Positions 1-12,351 of a stretch of 64,000 bases of DNA are shown here, piece by piece. A model generated the notes under the pieces. It did no database searches, was not told the DNA's origin, and saw only the letters and a program-made list of their open reading frames with translations. Position numbers and translations under genes: made by a program. Position 1 is the first letter of the stretch. Every line of letters begins with the position of its first letter. Origin of the DNA: Crotalaria pallida (Eukaryota > Streptophyta > Magnoliopsida > Fabales > Fabaceae). The stretch is from contig CM075652.1 of assembly GCA_037953625.1 (NCBI GenBank), positions 53,871,501 through 53,935,500 on the forward strand. The letters are read 5' to 3'.

Positions 1-556
1 TGTTTGGATCCCAGGCCAGAGTTGGCATTGGAAGCGTCTGCTGAAGGTGAGAGATAGGATTCGAATGGGCTTTGTGAATAATCGTTGGCATGCATGCCCA
101 TATGGTGTCTACACCATCAGCTCTGGGTATAATTTCCTTGCTGGAACTCATTCCAGGTTCCCTATGTCTAAAATTGTGTGGAATCGTTGCTCTATTCCTA
201 AGCATCAGTTCATCTCTTGGTTATTAGCTCATGAAAAATTAAGAACAAGGGATAAAATTACATGGATGTGCTTACCTAATGTTTTAATAATTTTATAGAG
301 TTGGCTTATAGGGTTTTTTTTTAAGTTTTAATAATTTTAGGATGTGGCCAAATAAAACCATTGTGGACAGAATTATGCTAGAAATTAAGGATTTTTGTCA
401 TTAAGAGAACCCTTCCTAGAAGGTGGCTCTTAATGTTTCGGATTTTTCTAGGACAATTTATCTGAACCCTTCCTAGAAGGTGGCAGTTGAATTGATCCTA
501 GTTTTGTTTTGATGTATTTTTCTAGCATGTGGTAATAAGATTTTTCTTCTACCAAA
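1..556 (+). mobile_element. L1-type LINE, 3' end fragment
   Basis: This is the last part of a LINE: the end of ORF2 followed by a 3' untranslated region. The 3' region twice carries the motif GAACCCTTCCTAGAAGGTGGC-like (about 410-435 and 464-486), also found once in the 3' end of the fuller LINE at 59634-59654. Both elements end with the same TTCT-TACCAAAA-type tail. At 557 the sequence switches to outer-LTR sequence that matches 15728 onward and 30831 onward, so the LINE sits inside the first outer LTR. Its 5' part and the left target duplication lie outside the window. Confidence 0.8.
2..298 (+). pseudogene. LINE ORF2 C-terminal fragment (zf-RVT region)
   Basis: Frame 2 stays open from base 2 to a stop at 296-298 and lacks its beginning. 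It aligns with the C-terminal part of the LINE ORF2 at 58538-59608: WKRLLKVRD here against WKQLLKVRD there, then KHQFISWLLAHEKLRTRD against KHQFTMWLLVHEKLRTKD. This is the zinc-binding reverse-transcriptase-associated (zf-RVT) region of plant L1 elements. After KLRTRDKITWMC the frame leaves the family sequence and stops, so the cysteine/histidine cluster is lost. It is a dead fragment. Identity as LINE ORF2 is firm; function is not expected. Confidence 0.75.
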
Positions 557-2162
557 ATGTTTAATCTTGATTATTAGTTACATGCATGTTAAAACCTATG
601 TGATCTAAAGATTTTTGATATGACCCATGATTTTATTATGATAAAGAAATAAAATTAACATTTGATGAATTGTGTATGGAGCTCACGGTTTTGCCTTGAT
701 GAGTATTAAAGTTTATTTATTTTGTTTTGCATGTGTGTTCTATGGATAGACCTATGGATTTTAAGTGTAAGAAGGTCTAAATTTTTGATTGAAAACCTAA
801 AATGTGATTTTGGGTTCCATTCGGTTTTAGGAACAAGTTTTACTCAAGCTATTTTTATTTCCTTGGGTGATTATTGTTTGATTTTAACTTGGATAAATAG
901 TTGATGCATGACTATATTGTTGAAAATTGAGTTGCTTTTCTTATGTTTCATTCGGTTTGGTTAAGAAATAAAAGAAATAAATTAATTTTCATTTGCATGT
1001 TAATTTAGGGCTAAAGCTAATTGATTTGAAAGATGCTAACATGAATTTAATTGAAGATATTCCTTTTTTTTTATAATTGTTTCGGGTATCGAAAGTTATT
1101 TCCCATATGTGCATGCTTTGTACGTGTGTTTGAAAGTGTGAATATAGCCTTATCCTATCTAGAAGGGATTCGGCCATGCATAGAAAATAATAAGAGTTGT
1201 GTTTGATTTTGTTTTATGTGCATGAATGGTGAATGATTTGTAATATTATATTTGTTTGTGTGTGTGTTTGAATGATTTAAGTGTTTAATAACTCTAAAAA
1301 GGTTTTTGATTTAATTTTGTTTTATTTTCTTCGATTCGGTTTTTAAGAAAATAAAGTAAGAAGAATGATTTGATTAATTGAAAAACATTGTTTTGAAAAG
1401 ATTTTCATATGATCTCTAAAGAACCTTGTTTTAATTCAAAAGATATTTTATAAACTCACTATGTTTTTAACAAGTGTTTGAAAAGAATTTTCTGAAAGTT
1501 TTTATCTTCCTTAAAGGAATGTTTTACTCGATTTTAATTATGAGAAACCTAAAAAAATTGGTTTCAAAAGTGTTAAGAGGAAACAAATACCTGGTTTTCA
1601 AATGAAAAGTTTTATAAGTTGCTTGTTTCAAGATAATTGAATAAGAATGATTTTAATAAGAGGGAAATATTTGAGTTCCAGTAACGATCGGGAAGCGGTT
1701 ACGAACGTCGCAATGGAGACTAAGGAGCGCTTCGAAGATCGTCATCGATTGAGGTGAGAGAGAAGTTTCCCCCAAACACCGTGGTCTTTAGGTAACTTAT
1801 TAAGTGTTTCGACCATCTCAAAAGTCGAAACTTAGTGGTTCTGAGTCAGTAGCACGGTGGCAATTGTTTGATTGTGTGGCCACTCCTGTGAAGGAGACAA
1901 AGACCACGTGAAATTAGGTAATGTTTATATGTGATGATGTGTGAATGCTAGTATACTGTTGTTTTTTTATTTGACGAAATTATTAGACATGATAAGATTG
2001 AAAACAACGTGAATAATGATGAGTAAGAACAATGAAGGAAATGTGAGATAAAGTTGAGAAAGATGTTGAGATGTTGTGAAAGTTGTAATCACAGAATGAG
2101 TAAGGACTGATGATATGATGTGGTCGAGCCAGAGCTGGGAAAAGTGATGATAATGTGATGTG
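557..2162 (+). other. O1 LTR, left part; no gene seen
   Basis: AT-rich LTR sequence matching 15728-17349 and 30831-32452 with small indels and scattered substitutions. It includes a short TG-rich microsatellite near 1255 whose length differs between copies. The five bases before the inner element (2158-2162, ATGTG) form the left target-site duplication of N1. I see no coding or RNA gene here. Confidence 0.7.
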
Positions 2163-2538
2163 TGTAACACCTAGGATTTTTACCCATAATTCCCCTTATA
2201 ATAAAATACGGACTTGAAAAATTTCTTTTTATTACAATAAAATCAACCGTCAAACGGACGGAGTTTTGTTTGTTTTTAGGACTATTCCCAAAATTTAACC
2301 TGCGATAAATAGTTTCATATAAACAATTAATAGCCAGCAGGGCTTCAGATTATAACAGAGACATCAAATATTCAGAGTTCAGCGGAAAGTACAAAGTTTG
2401 ATCGTTAAAAAACTAAAACATAAAATTTTCTCAAAACAAAACATCCTAAGCCTCACTGAAAAATATTTATAACAAATTTACGTCAAAAATAGTGTAGGAG
2501 GCTTAGGTTAATAATATCCACCCAATCTCATAATATCC

Positions 2539-2605
2539 CTACTCTCCCTGTAAGGGAAAGTACTCCTGCTCGGCCGGGGGCTGTGCCAACTCAATCTCCG
2601 TACCT
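2539..2605 (-). promoter_or_regulatory. Splice-acceptor-like site plus 20-codon frame in N LTR
   Basis: Read on the minus strand, TGCTCACTCCCTTACATTTT is followed by CAG and GT, a plausible branch site, pyrimidine tract and 3' splice site at about 2604. The frame after that GT encodes TEIELAQPPAEQEYFPLQGE and stops with TAG (2541-2539). The diverged LTR at 59938-60005 has the same acceptor context and a 20-codon frame of equal length with the same stop. Most codons are identical or synonymous. No donor site was identified, so splicing is an inference. Confidence 0.4.
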
Positions 2606-3038
2606 GAAAATGTAAGGGAGTGAGCATTGCACATGAAATAGAAAGCAGTTTCTAACTAGGCATAACAACCCACTAGGTCAAACACAATTAGCAATTAAAG
2701 CATATATTCACATACTGCACACCATATTCATTTCATCATTTCCATATTCATTATTTACTCTACATTTCCATTTTCATTATTCATTTCAATATCCATTTTC
2801 ATTATTCATTTCAATACCCATTTTCGTTATTCATTCCATTTCATTCTTTACGATGCATCACACACCATTGTTCTTCACCTCCACACTGGAAGGTACCTCA
2901 TACATTTCTTTATTTAAATTAGGTGTCCCTCAGGTCAGAGGTCAACACATTTTAACATTTTATTCATTTCGTGCCCCTCAGGTCAGAGGTCAACACAGTT
3001 TAACATCTTATTCTTAAAAATACATTTCGCGCCATTGT

Positions 3039-3547
3039 ACTTCACCTCCACACCGGAAGGTACCTCATACAATGTGGCCTAGGGATACTTCACCTCCACA
3101 CCGGAAGGTACCTCATATCGTTGTACTTCACCTCCACACCGGAAGGTACCTCATACAAGTTGGCCTGCAGGTACTTCACCTCCACACCGGAAGGTACCTC
3201 ATACCATCGTACTTCACCTCCACACCGGAAGGTACCTTATACATTGTGGCCTAGGGATACTTCACCTTCACACCGGAAGGTACCTCATATCGTTGTACTT
3301 CACCTCCACACCGGAAGGTACCTCATACAAGTTGGCCTGCAGGTACTTCACCTCTACACCGGAAGGTACCTCATACCATCGTACTTCACCTCCACACCGG
3401 AAGGTACCTCATACATTTGGCCTATGGGTACTTCACCTCCACACCGGAAGGTACCTCATACCATCGTACTTCACCTCCACACCGGAAGGTACCTCATACA
3501 ATTTGGCCGGTGGGTACTTCACCTCCACACCGGAAGGTACCTCATAC
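3039..3547. repeat. Minisatellite array in N1 left LTR
   Basis: About 12 copies of a 31-bp core beginning CTTCACCTCCACACCGG and ending GGTACCTCATAC, separated by short (7-8 bp, e.g. CATCGTA) or long (about 17 bp, e.g. TTGGCCTGCAGGTA) spacers. The spacers largely alternate, giving steps of about 38 and 48 bp. A degenerate single copy lies upstream near 2874. All frames across the array look open and repetitive, which is a by-product of the repeat and not evidence of coding. Confidence 0.9.
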
Positions 3548-5070
3548 AACAACCAAAATTATACTTTTAACATCATTCTAATTATTTGGTGCCTCAAATC
3601 AGAGGCCAAGAATTTTACACTTTCTCATCCAATCAATCACAGCACATTTAATCATAACAAGCCACAAGTCAATACATAATCATTCATATATTACCTTTAT
3701 TCATTTCCTTTCTCAACCATCATTATCTTTCACATTGTATTCTAATTTATAACCCAACATTTGAATTGCCCTTCATTTTTAGTTTACATATATCATCTTT
3801 TACTCTTGTTTGCACTTAATCATTTTATTCCCTTTTTCCTATTTTCACATTTCAACTCGTAAGATACGACCCTTGTACACAATTGTTAATACTTAATATT
3901 TATTCTCATTTAGCATTTAGACACAACTACACACCTTCATCACATATGGACATTTTCATCCCATCTTCTTCCTATGTCAATTTCCTCCACAACACATATA
4001 TATAATAGCTACAGTAATTGATTACCATTTAATTCACAACTTTACAAATAAAACCAAAATCATAGAAATCGTTCATATCCTCTTTCCTACCATGTTACCA
4101 AAATCTTCTTGTACTTAATTATCATCATTAACAAAATTTCATTTAGCAAATTATTCATTCTCAAAATAGTGGGTTTCCTTTTCCTAATCTTAACATCAAA
4201 TCATCATGCATATTCAATTAATTAATATTGTATATTCAATATCCTAGGGATTTATAATCTAGTTTTCTCCCCTAACACATAACCCTAACAAGCATTATAT
4301 ACTAACTAGACCCAACTTCCTAGAACAAGGCAAAGCTCACTATATCCACCCCCTTACCTCAAATACTCAGAGATAAGAAGATTCCAAATGCCCTATGCTT
4401 GAGTTTTGCCCACCAATAAGATACCAAACTCCAAGATTAGGATAGAACCTAAAATAGAGAGCCATAAAAGAGAGGGATTATCATTTGTGTCATGATTCAA
4501 ACCAAGAATCAAATAAAAATAGAGTTTCTAATGCCTAGTGTTGAAAAACCATCAATGGTAGAGAGAGAGAAAAACGAGTTTTGTAAGGAAAGGAGAGGAA
4601 CCCACCCACAATCACTTACTTGAAGGTGATAATAACACTGCTTGATGATGGAAGGAGTGCCACACACTTGATTCTTGGCCAAATGGAAGTGAGAGAAACT
4701 TGAACCCTAGAGGAGAGAGAAAGCACGAATTTAGAGAGGGAAAGAAGAAATCAAAGCTTAAACATTTACCTTGAGATGAGAAAGAAGAAATTACAATGAT
4801 AGGGATGCAAGGATCACTTGTTCTTGGTTGATCTTGAGGAAAGAAAATGAAACCCCTATGAGGAAGAGAGGGGAGCTCGTGAGTTGAGTGAGAGGAAGAA
4901 GACGAAGGGTTTGTGAGAGAGAAGTGAGTGAAAAAGGGAGGGTATTATGTTTAATGGTGAAGGAGAATGAGTGGATGTGATTAAAAGCCCAAAATAAAGA
5001 TGCTCTTTGTGTGGAGGAGAGTGCTTCACGTTCATTCTCTTTCTCTTTTTTTTTTGTACAGACCCTAAAA

Positions 5071-5291
5071 TAATCGATTATCTTGACCTGATAATCGATT
5101 ATTCCTTCAATGCAACATTTTTCAATACATTTATCAGAGCCTAAATAATCGATTAACCCCCTAAATATAATCGATTATTACTCAAAATAATCGATTACTT
5201 TACCCTTGTAATCGATTAAATTGCTGCAACATCTTAAGTGCTTCCACCAGAGGCCTTATAATCGATTACTGCCCTGTAGAATAATCGATTA
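5071..5291. promoter_or_regulatory. Cluster of eight TAATCGATTA palindromes (N1 left LTR)
   Basis: The 10-bp palindrome occurs at 5071, 5092, 5146, 5168, 5188, 5209, 5259 and 5282. Neighbouring centres are 20-23 bp apart within groups, close to two helical turns. The cluster recurs in the other N LTRs (9828-10048 with one decayed site, 20224-20443, 24944-25163, 35327-35547). A role as binding sites is an inference from symmetry and spacing. Confidence 0.6.
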
Positions 5292-5463
5292 CTTCAGTGA
5301 AAAGTTATATTTTGAGGATTTTTCTAACTCCAATTCCTTTCCTTAGGCTCAATACTCATTTAGGGTTGGATTGATACCCAAAACCTTCCCCAAATCTTGG
5401 AAATTCTTCCTAAATATTTAGCATAATCCATATTATGCTTGAATTAAAATTAGGGATGTTACA

Positions 5464-6954
5464 ATTCTCCCCCACTTATTGGAATTTCGTCCCCAAAATT
5501 CCGTTAAGTTCAGTCCATGGAGAATCGTCCCCAATGGTAGGGCTTGCGGTTTCCTATCTTTACTTTCCTTCGTTTTCTTCCGTCAACTTCTCGGTTCGCC
5601 CTAAACTAACCGAAATTTAACTTAGATTAAGGACTACTCCCCCACTTAGCGCCGACATACCAGATTACATCCAATGCTAAAAGATACGGAACGGATTCGG
5701 ATCCAATTCTGATAGTATTACAATTAACTTTGAGGCAGGAGTTGTAAGGACTAGATATAGAAAACTCAAAATGCTTAACATTCCAGCATGGATTTAGGAT
5801 CTTTCCCTGAAGAGATGCCCCGAAGTTATGGCATGCGAAGATTCTTATAGAATATAACTCCTTAGAGTTTGACTCTTACAAAGATCGACTAGCACCGATA
5901 GGATTTAGAGCTTTCCAAAAACAACAGGTATTCAGAAACGAGAAACTCTTCCAATGCTTAGTTGATTAGAGAAAACATAACTCCTACTAAATGCTCACAA
6001 TCAACTTCTTCCATGAATCGATTAAAAAGAATAGGAAGAAAGAGGTCCACATTAGTTCCAAGATTTACCCAACTACCAAAGGTGAAGGGTACGACAACTT
6101 CCCGTTGGCTGGGTCAATTATCAAGATTGGTTGGTTTTGACGCAGGGATTTACAAATTTGACAAAACAGGCTATTCTTACGAATGGTTATCTAAGAACCA
6201 GGAAAAGATTCGAAGCAACTGCCAAATTGCTTCAAGATTGGTTTAGTTGATATGATGGTTAGGAATAATTCCTGGAGAGTTTTCTTAACTCATCCAAGGG
6301 ATTAGCACTTAGCTATACTACTTTGGAAAAAGTAGCATACACCAAGACTTCCTTTCTTTAGAACTATCTTCTATCTATTCTCTAACTCTATATGAAGCTC
6401 TTAAACAAATGTTTCTGGGTTAGGTTGACTTCACTTACAAGAATTATTTTCCTTGGAAGTCACTACTTTGGTTGCCTACTTTCACTGGATAGGTTACAAT
6501 GATAGCATTTATTGATAGATGCAAGAATTGAGGTGATCAATCCCAACCTCACGTCTACCAACAACACATCACTGTCAGGTTCTGTCAATGATGTCATTAT
6601 TTAACAAATGCAAGGATTAGAGTGATCAATTCTAACCTCACATTACGTCAAATAACAACATCCCAACATAGTATTGGTCACTTGATACTAGAATTCTCAG
6701 ACTTAAGAATTCTCTCTAAGGTCTTTCGTATGTCATCTATAAGAACAGGATTGAATTTGGAGAGGCAGATATCCAACATGTTTTTAAACAATTATATACC
6801 AGTAAGACTCAATTACTAAAGGTATACATAGCACTATAATGATCCTATTATAATCTTAGACTAATACTATGAGCATCAATTACTCGCTGGGTGAGTAATC
6901 ATTTGGAGTTTGCATAACTCCATGGCCGAGGTGAAACTGCTCTGATACCATAAA
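5464..6954 (-). other. N1 internal region, gene-less, with PBS and PPT
   Basis: A 1,491-bp region between the LTRs. On the minus strand it ends with the polypurine tract AATAAGTGGGGGAGAAT (5480-5464), preceded by GAATTTTGGGGACGAAATTC-like sequence typical of Tekay/Del elements. It begins with a primer binding site next to 6955. I find no gag, protease, RT, RNase H or integrase motif. A plus-strand ORF at 5962-6246 is antisense to the element and shortened by a stop in the other copies, so I do not count it as a gene. Confidence 0.75.
6939..6950 (-). other. Primer binding site of N1 (tRNA-iMet type)
   Basis: The minus strand reads TGGTATCAGAGC four bases inside the 5' LTR, complementary to the 3' end of initiator methionine tRNA. 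It fixes the element's orientation as minus. The equivalent site is at 22092-22103 in N2. Confidence 0.85.
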
Positions 6955-9900
6955 TGTAACACCTAGGATTTATACCCATAATTCCCCTTATAATAAAATA
7001 CGGACTTGAAAAATTTCTTTTTATTACAATAAAATCAACCGTCAAACGGACGGAGTTTTGTTTGTTTTTAGGACTATTCCCAAAATTTAACCTGCGATAA
7101 ATAGTTTCATATAAACAATTAATAGCCAGCAGGGCTTCAGATTATAACAGAGACATCAAATATTCAGAGTTCAGCGGAAAGTACAAAGTTTGATCGTTAA
7201 AAAACTAAAACATAAAATTTTCTCAAAACAAAACATCCTAAGCCTCACTGAAAAATATTTATAACAAATTTACGTCAAAAATAGTGTAGGAGGCTTAGGT
7301 TCATAATATCCACCCAATCCCATAATATCCCTACTCTCCTTGTAAGGGAAAGTACTCCTGCTCGGCCGGGGGTTGTGCCAACTCAATCTCCGTACCTGAA
7401 AATGTAAGGGAGTGAGCATTGCACATGAAATAGAAAGCAGTTTCTAACTAGGCATAACAACCCACTAGGTCAAACACAATTAGTAATTAAAGCATATATT
7501 CACATACTGCACACCATATTCATTTCATCATTTCCATATTCATTATTTACTCTACATTTCCATTTTCATTATTCATTTCAATATCCATTTTCATTATTCA
7601 TTTCAATACCCATTTTCGTTATTCATTCCATTTCATTCTTTACGATGCATCACACACCATTGTTCTTCACCTCCACACTGGAAGGTACCTCATACATTTC
7701 TTTATTTAAATTAGGTGTCCCTCAGGTCAGAGGTCAACACATTTTAACATTTTATTCATTTCGTGCCCCTCAGGTCAGAGGTCAACACAGTTTAACATCT
7801 TATTCTTAAAAATACATTTCGCGCCATTGTACTTCACCTCCACACCGGAAGGTACCTCATACAATGTGGCCTAGGGATACTTCACCTCCACACCGGAAGG
7901 TACCTCATATCGTTGTACTTCACCTCCACACCGGAAGGTACCTCATACAAGTTGGCCTGCAGGTACTTCACCTCCACACCGGAAGGTACCTCATACCATC
8001 GTACTTCACCTCCACACCGGAAGGTACCTCATACATTGTGGCCTAGGGATACTTCACCTCCACACCGGAAGGTACCTCATACAAGTTGGCCTGCAGGTAC
8101 TTCACCTCCACACCGGAAGGTACCTCATACCATCGTACTTCACCTCCACACCGGAAGGTACCTCATACATTTGGCCTATGGGTACTTCACCTCCACACCG
8201 GAAGGTACCTCATAACATCGTACTTCACCTCCACACCGGAAGGTACCTCATACAATTTGGCCGGTGGGTACTTCACCTCCACACCGGAAGGTACCTCATA
8301 CAACCACCAAAATTATACTTTTAACATCATTCTAATTATTTGGTGCCTCAAATCCGAGGCCAAGAATTTTACACTTTCTCATCCAATCAATCACAGCACA
8401 TTTAATCATAACAAGCCACAAGTCAATACATAATCATTCATATATTACCTTTATTCATTTCCTTTCTCAACCATCATTATCTTTCACATTGTATTCTAAT
8501 TTATAACCCAACATTTGAATTGCCCTTCATTTTTAGTTTACATATATCATCTTTTACTCTTGTTTGCACTTAATCATTTTATTCCCTTTTTCCTATTTTC
8601 ACATTTCAACTCATAAGATACGACCCTTGTACACAATTGTTAATACTTAATATTTATTCTCATTTAGCATTTAGACACAACTACACACCTTCATCACATA
8701 TGGACATTTTCATCCCATCTTCTTCCTATGTCAATTTCCTCCACAACACATATATATAATAGCTACAGTAATTGATTACCATTTAATTCACAACTTTACA
8801 AATAAAACCAAAATCATAGAAATCGTTCATATCCTCTTTCCTACCATGTTACCAAAATCTTCTTGTACTTCATTATCATCATTAACAAAATTTCATTTAG
8901 CAAATTATTCATTCTCAAAATAGTGGGTTTCCTTTTCCTAATCTTAACATCAAATCATCATGCATATTCAATTAATTAAAATTGTATATTCAATATCCTA
9001 GGGATTTATAATCTAGTTTTCTCCCCTAACACATAACCCTAACAAGCATTATATACTAACTAGACCCAACTTCCTAGAACAAGGAAAAACTCACTATATC
9101 CACCCCCTTACCTCAAATACTCAGAGATAAGAATATTCCAAATGCCCTATGCTTGAGTTTTTCCCACCAATAAGATACCAAACTCCAAGATTAGGATAGA
9201 ACCTAAAATAGAGAGCCATAAAAGAGAGGGATTATCATTTGTGTCATGATTCAAACCAAGAATCAAATAAAAATAGAGTTTCTAATGCCTAGTGTTGAAA
9301 AACCACCATCAATGGTAGAGAGAGAGAAAAACGAGTTTTGTAAGGAAAGGAGAGGAACCCACCCACAATCACTTAGTTGAAGGTGATAATAACACTCCTT
9401 GATGATGGAAGGAGTGCCACACACTTGATTCTTGGCCAAATGGAAGTGAGAGAAACTTGAACCCTAGAGGAGAGAGAAGGCACAAATTTAGAGAGGGAAA
9501 GAAGAAATCAAAGCTTAAACATTTACCTTGAGATGAGAAAGAATAAATTACAATGATAGGGATGCAAGGATCACTTGTTCTTGGTTGATCTTGAGGAAAG
9601 AAAATGAAACCCCTATGAGGAAGAGAGGGGAGCTCGTGAGTTGAGTGAGAGGAAGAAGAGGAAGGGTTTGTGAGAGAGAAGTGAGTGAAAAAGGGTGGGT
9701 ATTATGTTTAATGGTGAAGGAGAACGAGTGGATGTGATTAAAAGCCCAAAATTAAGATGCTCTTTGTGTGGAGGAGAGTGCATCACGTGCACTCTCTTTC
9801 TCTTTTTTTTTTGTACAGACGCTAAAATAATCGATTATCTTGACCTGATAATCGATTATTCCTTCAATGCAACATTTTTCAGTACATTTATCAGAGCCTA

Positions 9901-10220
9901 AATAATCGATTAACCCCCTAAATGTAATCAATTATTACTCAAAATAATCGATTACTTTACCCTTGTAATCGATTAAATTGCTGCAACATCTTAAGTGCTT
10001 CCACCAGAGGCCTTATAATCGATTACTGCCCTATAGAATAATCGATTACTTCAGTGAAAAGTTATATTTTGAGGATTTTTCTAACTCCAATTCCTTTCCT
10101 TAGGCTCGATACTCATTTAGGGTTGGATTGATACCCAAAACCTTCCCCAAATCTTGGAAATTCTTCCTAAATATTTAGCATAATCCATATTATGCTTGAA
10201 TTAAAATTAGGGATGTTACA
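6955..10220 (-). repeat. LTR of N1 (5' LTR in element sense)
   Basis: A 3,266-bp partner of 2163-5463. Its minisatellite (about 7829-8303) has about 11 cores, one fewer than the left LTR. The palindrome cluster lies at 9828-10048, with one site decayed to TAATCAATTA. It ends at 10220 and is followed by the duplication ATGTG. Confidence 0.87.
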
Positions 10221-12351
10221 ATGTGAGCGGAGCGGGGCTCCCTTCTATTTTTGGTTTTAGTCTGGGACTAGTGTTGAGTTGAGCTTGCTCCTCCATTAGT
10301 GCTCAGCAAGTTTTTATTTTTGGGAAGAAGCTTAATGTTGAGTTGAGCTTGCTCCTCCATTAACACTCACCCAAAAATATGGTTTTTGAAAACGATTTTT
10401 GAAAAGAGATCTTTGAAAAGATCGTGAAAGCAATTTTGAAAAAGGTTTAGGAAACAATCTTTTGAAAATATTTTTGTAAACAGATAATTTTGAGAAATGT
10501 TTATGAAAACAAGATTTTTGAAAAGGAAGTTTTTTTTTAAAAAAAGGAATCCTTTTGAGAATGTTTTGGGAAGGAGATTTTCAAAAAGTTTTTGAAAAGA
10601 GATTGAGGAGTAAGTTTTCAAGAAAAGTTTTGTGAGTTGAGATTTTGAGGAAGAGAATGATATGAGATTTTGAGAGAAGGAGTTGAAAGGAAGTTGTTAA
10701 AGGAAGTTGTGGAATGAGATGTAAGTGGTTGATGTGAATCCCAGCTCTGTGCTCTGACAAGAAAAGATTGTGCAAAGATAGCGATCGGGACTCACTGAAG
10801 GGATGTACGAAGGGCGAGCCGATCATTAGGCTAATTAAAAGAGTTAAAAGACTTTTAAAAGACATGAACATACGTGGTGAGGCATGAGAGTGCGAAGTAG
10901 TGGAGAGGAAGATACCCCGGAGTATCTGCGGATATTCGGGTTGTGATTGCAATAGGGGAGGGTAAGGACGGTGTTACGTCAAGAAGCCTTGAGTGCTATT
11001 CTAGGTGGAACGAATTCCACATGTGGTACGGGCAGGCCGGTCCTATGCCGTGGTGAGTTCTGTACTCGAGACTAGACTAGTACTGTCGCCCCCTATGGCA
11101 ATTCGAGAACAGTGAGAGGGACTGGAGTGGGGCATCTTGTTTGCCACTGCGAGGCAGTGTGCCATGTTTATTGTGAGTTGATTGAGGCAGAGTCCTCCTG
11201 GCCTGGGGCCATTTGTGTTGAGACAGCTGTCGTGCCCGCACGGTAAAGGTCCTGTACTCCTGTTTGCTTCCGACTAGGTTGGGTGGATGACCGAGGAGAT
11301 GTAGACGTGTGTGCTAACTTTGAGAACGACCCTCCTCAATGATGATTAAATTCCCTGCATCATTGATGGATACGAATTCGTAAAACTTAAATAAGAAAAG
11401 ATAACTTGTATTGTAAGGTAAATAATTTTTAAGCGACTGTACGGAAAAGAGGATGAGATGTTGTGGTGATGAAATCAGAGCGCGCAGCGGAAGCAATTTG
11501 TGAAATGCGAGGTGAATTCGCATAACGTGTTAAGTAATGAAAGATTAGTGGAATAAGGCTAGTTTTCATGAGAGTACGTGTGAGTACTCTTTGTGCTGCT
11601 TGTTTGTATGGTTTGTCTATCTTAATATCTTGCCTATTGTAATTCCACATCGTTGGCATAACATGCTTGGGAATACTTACTCTCTCGAGTTCTTTTGTTC
11701 TGTACGCTTGTTGTCGCGATGTCTATCCCCTTAGTCTATGGACCCTGTCGGGTGCACGCATTACGTTTGAGGCGAAGGAAGATGGGAAGTAACGTGAAGA
11801 CATCAAGGTTGGTGGGCTAGTGGATCGCCATAGTGGACACCCGATGCCTTGCTTATACACAAGAACGGGACGAAGATGTAGTTGCTTGGAGGTGGACGTG
11901 ATTGAGGTCGACTCTAGTGAGGCAATTCTCCGTGGACCTCTGCCTTCAGTTCAATGGGCCTGGTGGTAGTCTTTCATTTTCCCGGAAGTAAGTTGATTTC
12001 CATTCATTTACTTAGTGTCATTGCAATACCATGATGTAACCCCAAACTTGTGAACGAAATCTATTGTAGCAAACATCATTGCTCTTGAATGAGACAAGAA
12101 ACGGGCCAAGATAATTGAGTTGAGAAGGATTAGGTTGCAAAGCGTAGTGTTGGTAACACTTCGGTTTGGAACTTGAACTCTAGCATGACGTACGAGAACA
12201 CTCTTTGATTGTAAAGAAGTTTTTGGAAAAACGTATTGGTTCTCATACTCATGCTACTCAACTATGTTACATGTATGTTTAAAAAAAATAATTGGCCCTA
12301 ATTTTCACTTAAAATGACTATGGTTTCAAGTTGCCAAATCGGGGTGTTACA
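10221..12351 (+). other. O1 LTR, right part; no gene seen
   Basis: The continuation of the outer LTR after the inner insertion, matching 25337-27454. It contains two direct copies of a 27-bp sequence beginning TGTTGAGTTGAGCTTG (10272-10298 and 10336-10362). It then has a purine-rich stretch with many GAAAA runs (10380-10680). Minus-strand ORFs at 10581-10952 and 11314-11659 show no family resemblance, and the duplicate copy carries amino acid changes. I see no gene. Confidence 0.6.

Larger units (their letters stand above)
2163..5463 (-). repeat. LTR of N1 (3' LTR in element sense)
   Basis: A 3,301-bp LTR with terminal TG/CA. It contains a minisatellite array (3039-3547), a cluster of eight TAATCGATTA palindromes (5071-5291) and, on the minus strand, a splice-acceptor-like site with a 20-codon frame (2539-2605). 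It differs from its partner LTR (6955-10220, 3,266 bp) mainly by array copy number and scattered substitutions. The long ORFs across the array are not genes. Confidence 0.88.
2163..10220 (-). mobile_element. Inner LTR retrotransposon N1, complete, non-autonomous
   Basis: A complete 8,058-bp LTR retrotransposon on the minus strand. The two LTRs (2163-5463 and 6955-10220) both start TGTAACACC and end GATGTTACA. It is flanked by the 5-bp duplication ATGTG (2158-2162 and 10221-10225). On the minus strand the order is 5' LTR (6955-10220), primer binding site, internal region, polypurine tract, 3' LTR (2163-5463). The internal region is only 1,491 bp and has no gag, protease, RT or integrase motif, so movement would need proteins from another element. 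The polypurine surroundings resemble Tekay/Del chromoviruses. Confidence 0.88.
557..12351 (+). mobile_element. Outer LTR retrotransposon O, LTR copy O1 (5'-truncated, contains inner element N1)
   Basis: This is the first of three copies of a long LTR. It consists of 557-2162 and 10221-12351, split by inner element N1. The right end is CGGGGTGTTACA at 12351, followed by GAA and a primer binding site. Comparison with copy O2 (13894-27454) shows that the first about 1.83 kb of this LTR is missing here and replaced by the LINE fragment. Copy O1 also lacks a 24-bp stretch present in O2 and O3 after about 1088. No gene is visible; short ORFs are not conserved as proteins. Confidence 0.8.

Noticed and set aside
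3039..3547. CRISPR-like pattern of direct repeats with short spacers
   Set aside because: Spacers are 7-17 bp and recur, the repeats lie inside plant LTRs, and there are no cas genes.
3072..3679. Long plus-strand ORFs with repeated TSTPEGTSY, SPPHRKVPHT or HLHTGRYLI (also at 7864-8433, 18259-18828, 23017-23548, 33362-33931, 36636-37030)
   Set aside because: They are translations of the minisatellite in different frames. All frames are open because of the repeat, frames shift as unit number changes, and they run antisense to the element.
5962..6246. 94-codon ORF in the N internal region
   Set aside because: Antisense to the element and truncated by a stop in N2 and N3.
6939..6950. tRNA gene suggested by TGGTATCAGAGC
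   Set aside because: Only the primer-binding segment is present, next to LTR ends; no cloverleaf can be built around it.
10581..10952. Minus-strand ORFs in the outer LTR (also 11314-11659, 14932-15126 and their duplicates)
   Set aside because: No family resemblance, low-complexity leucine/serine/phenylalanine composition, and non-silent differences between copies.
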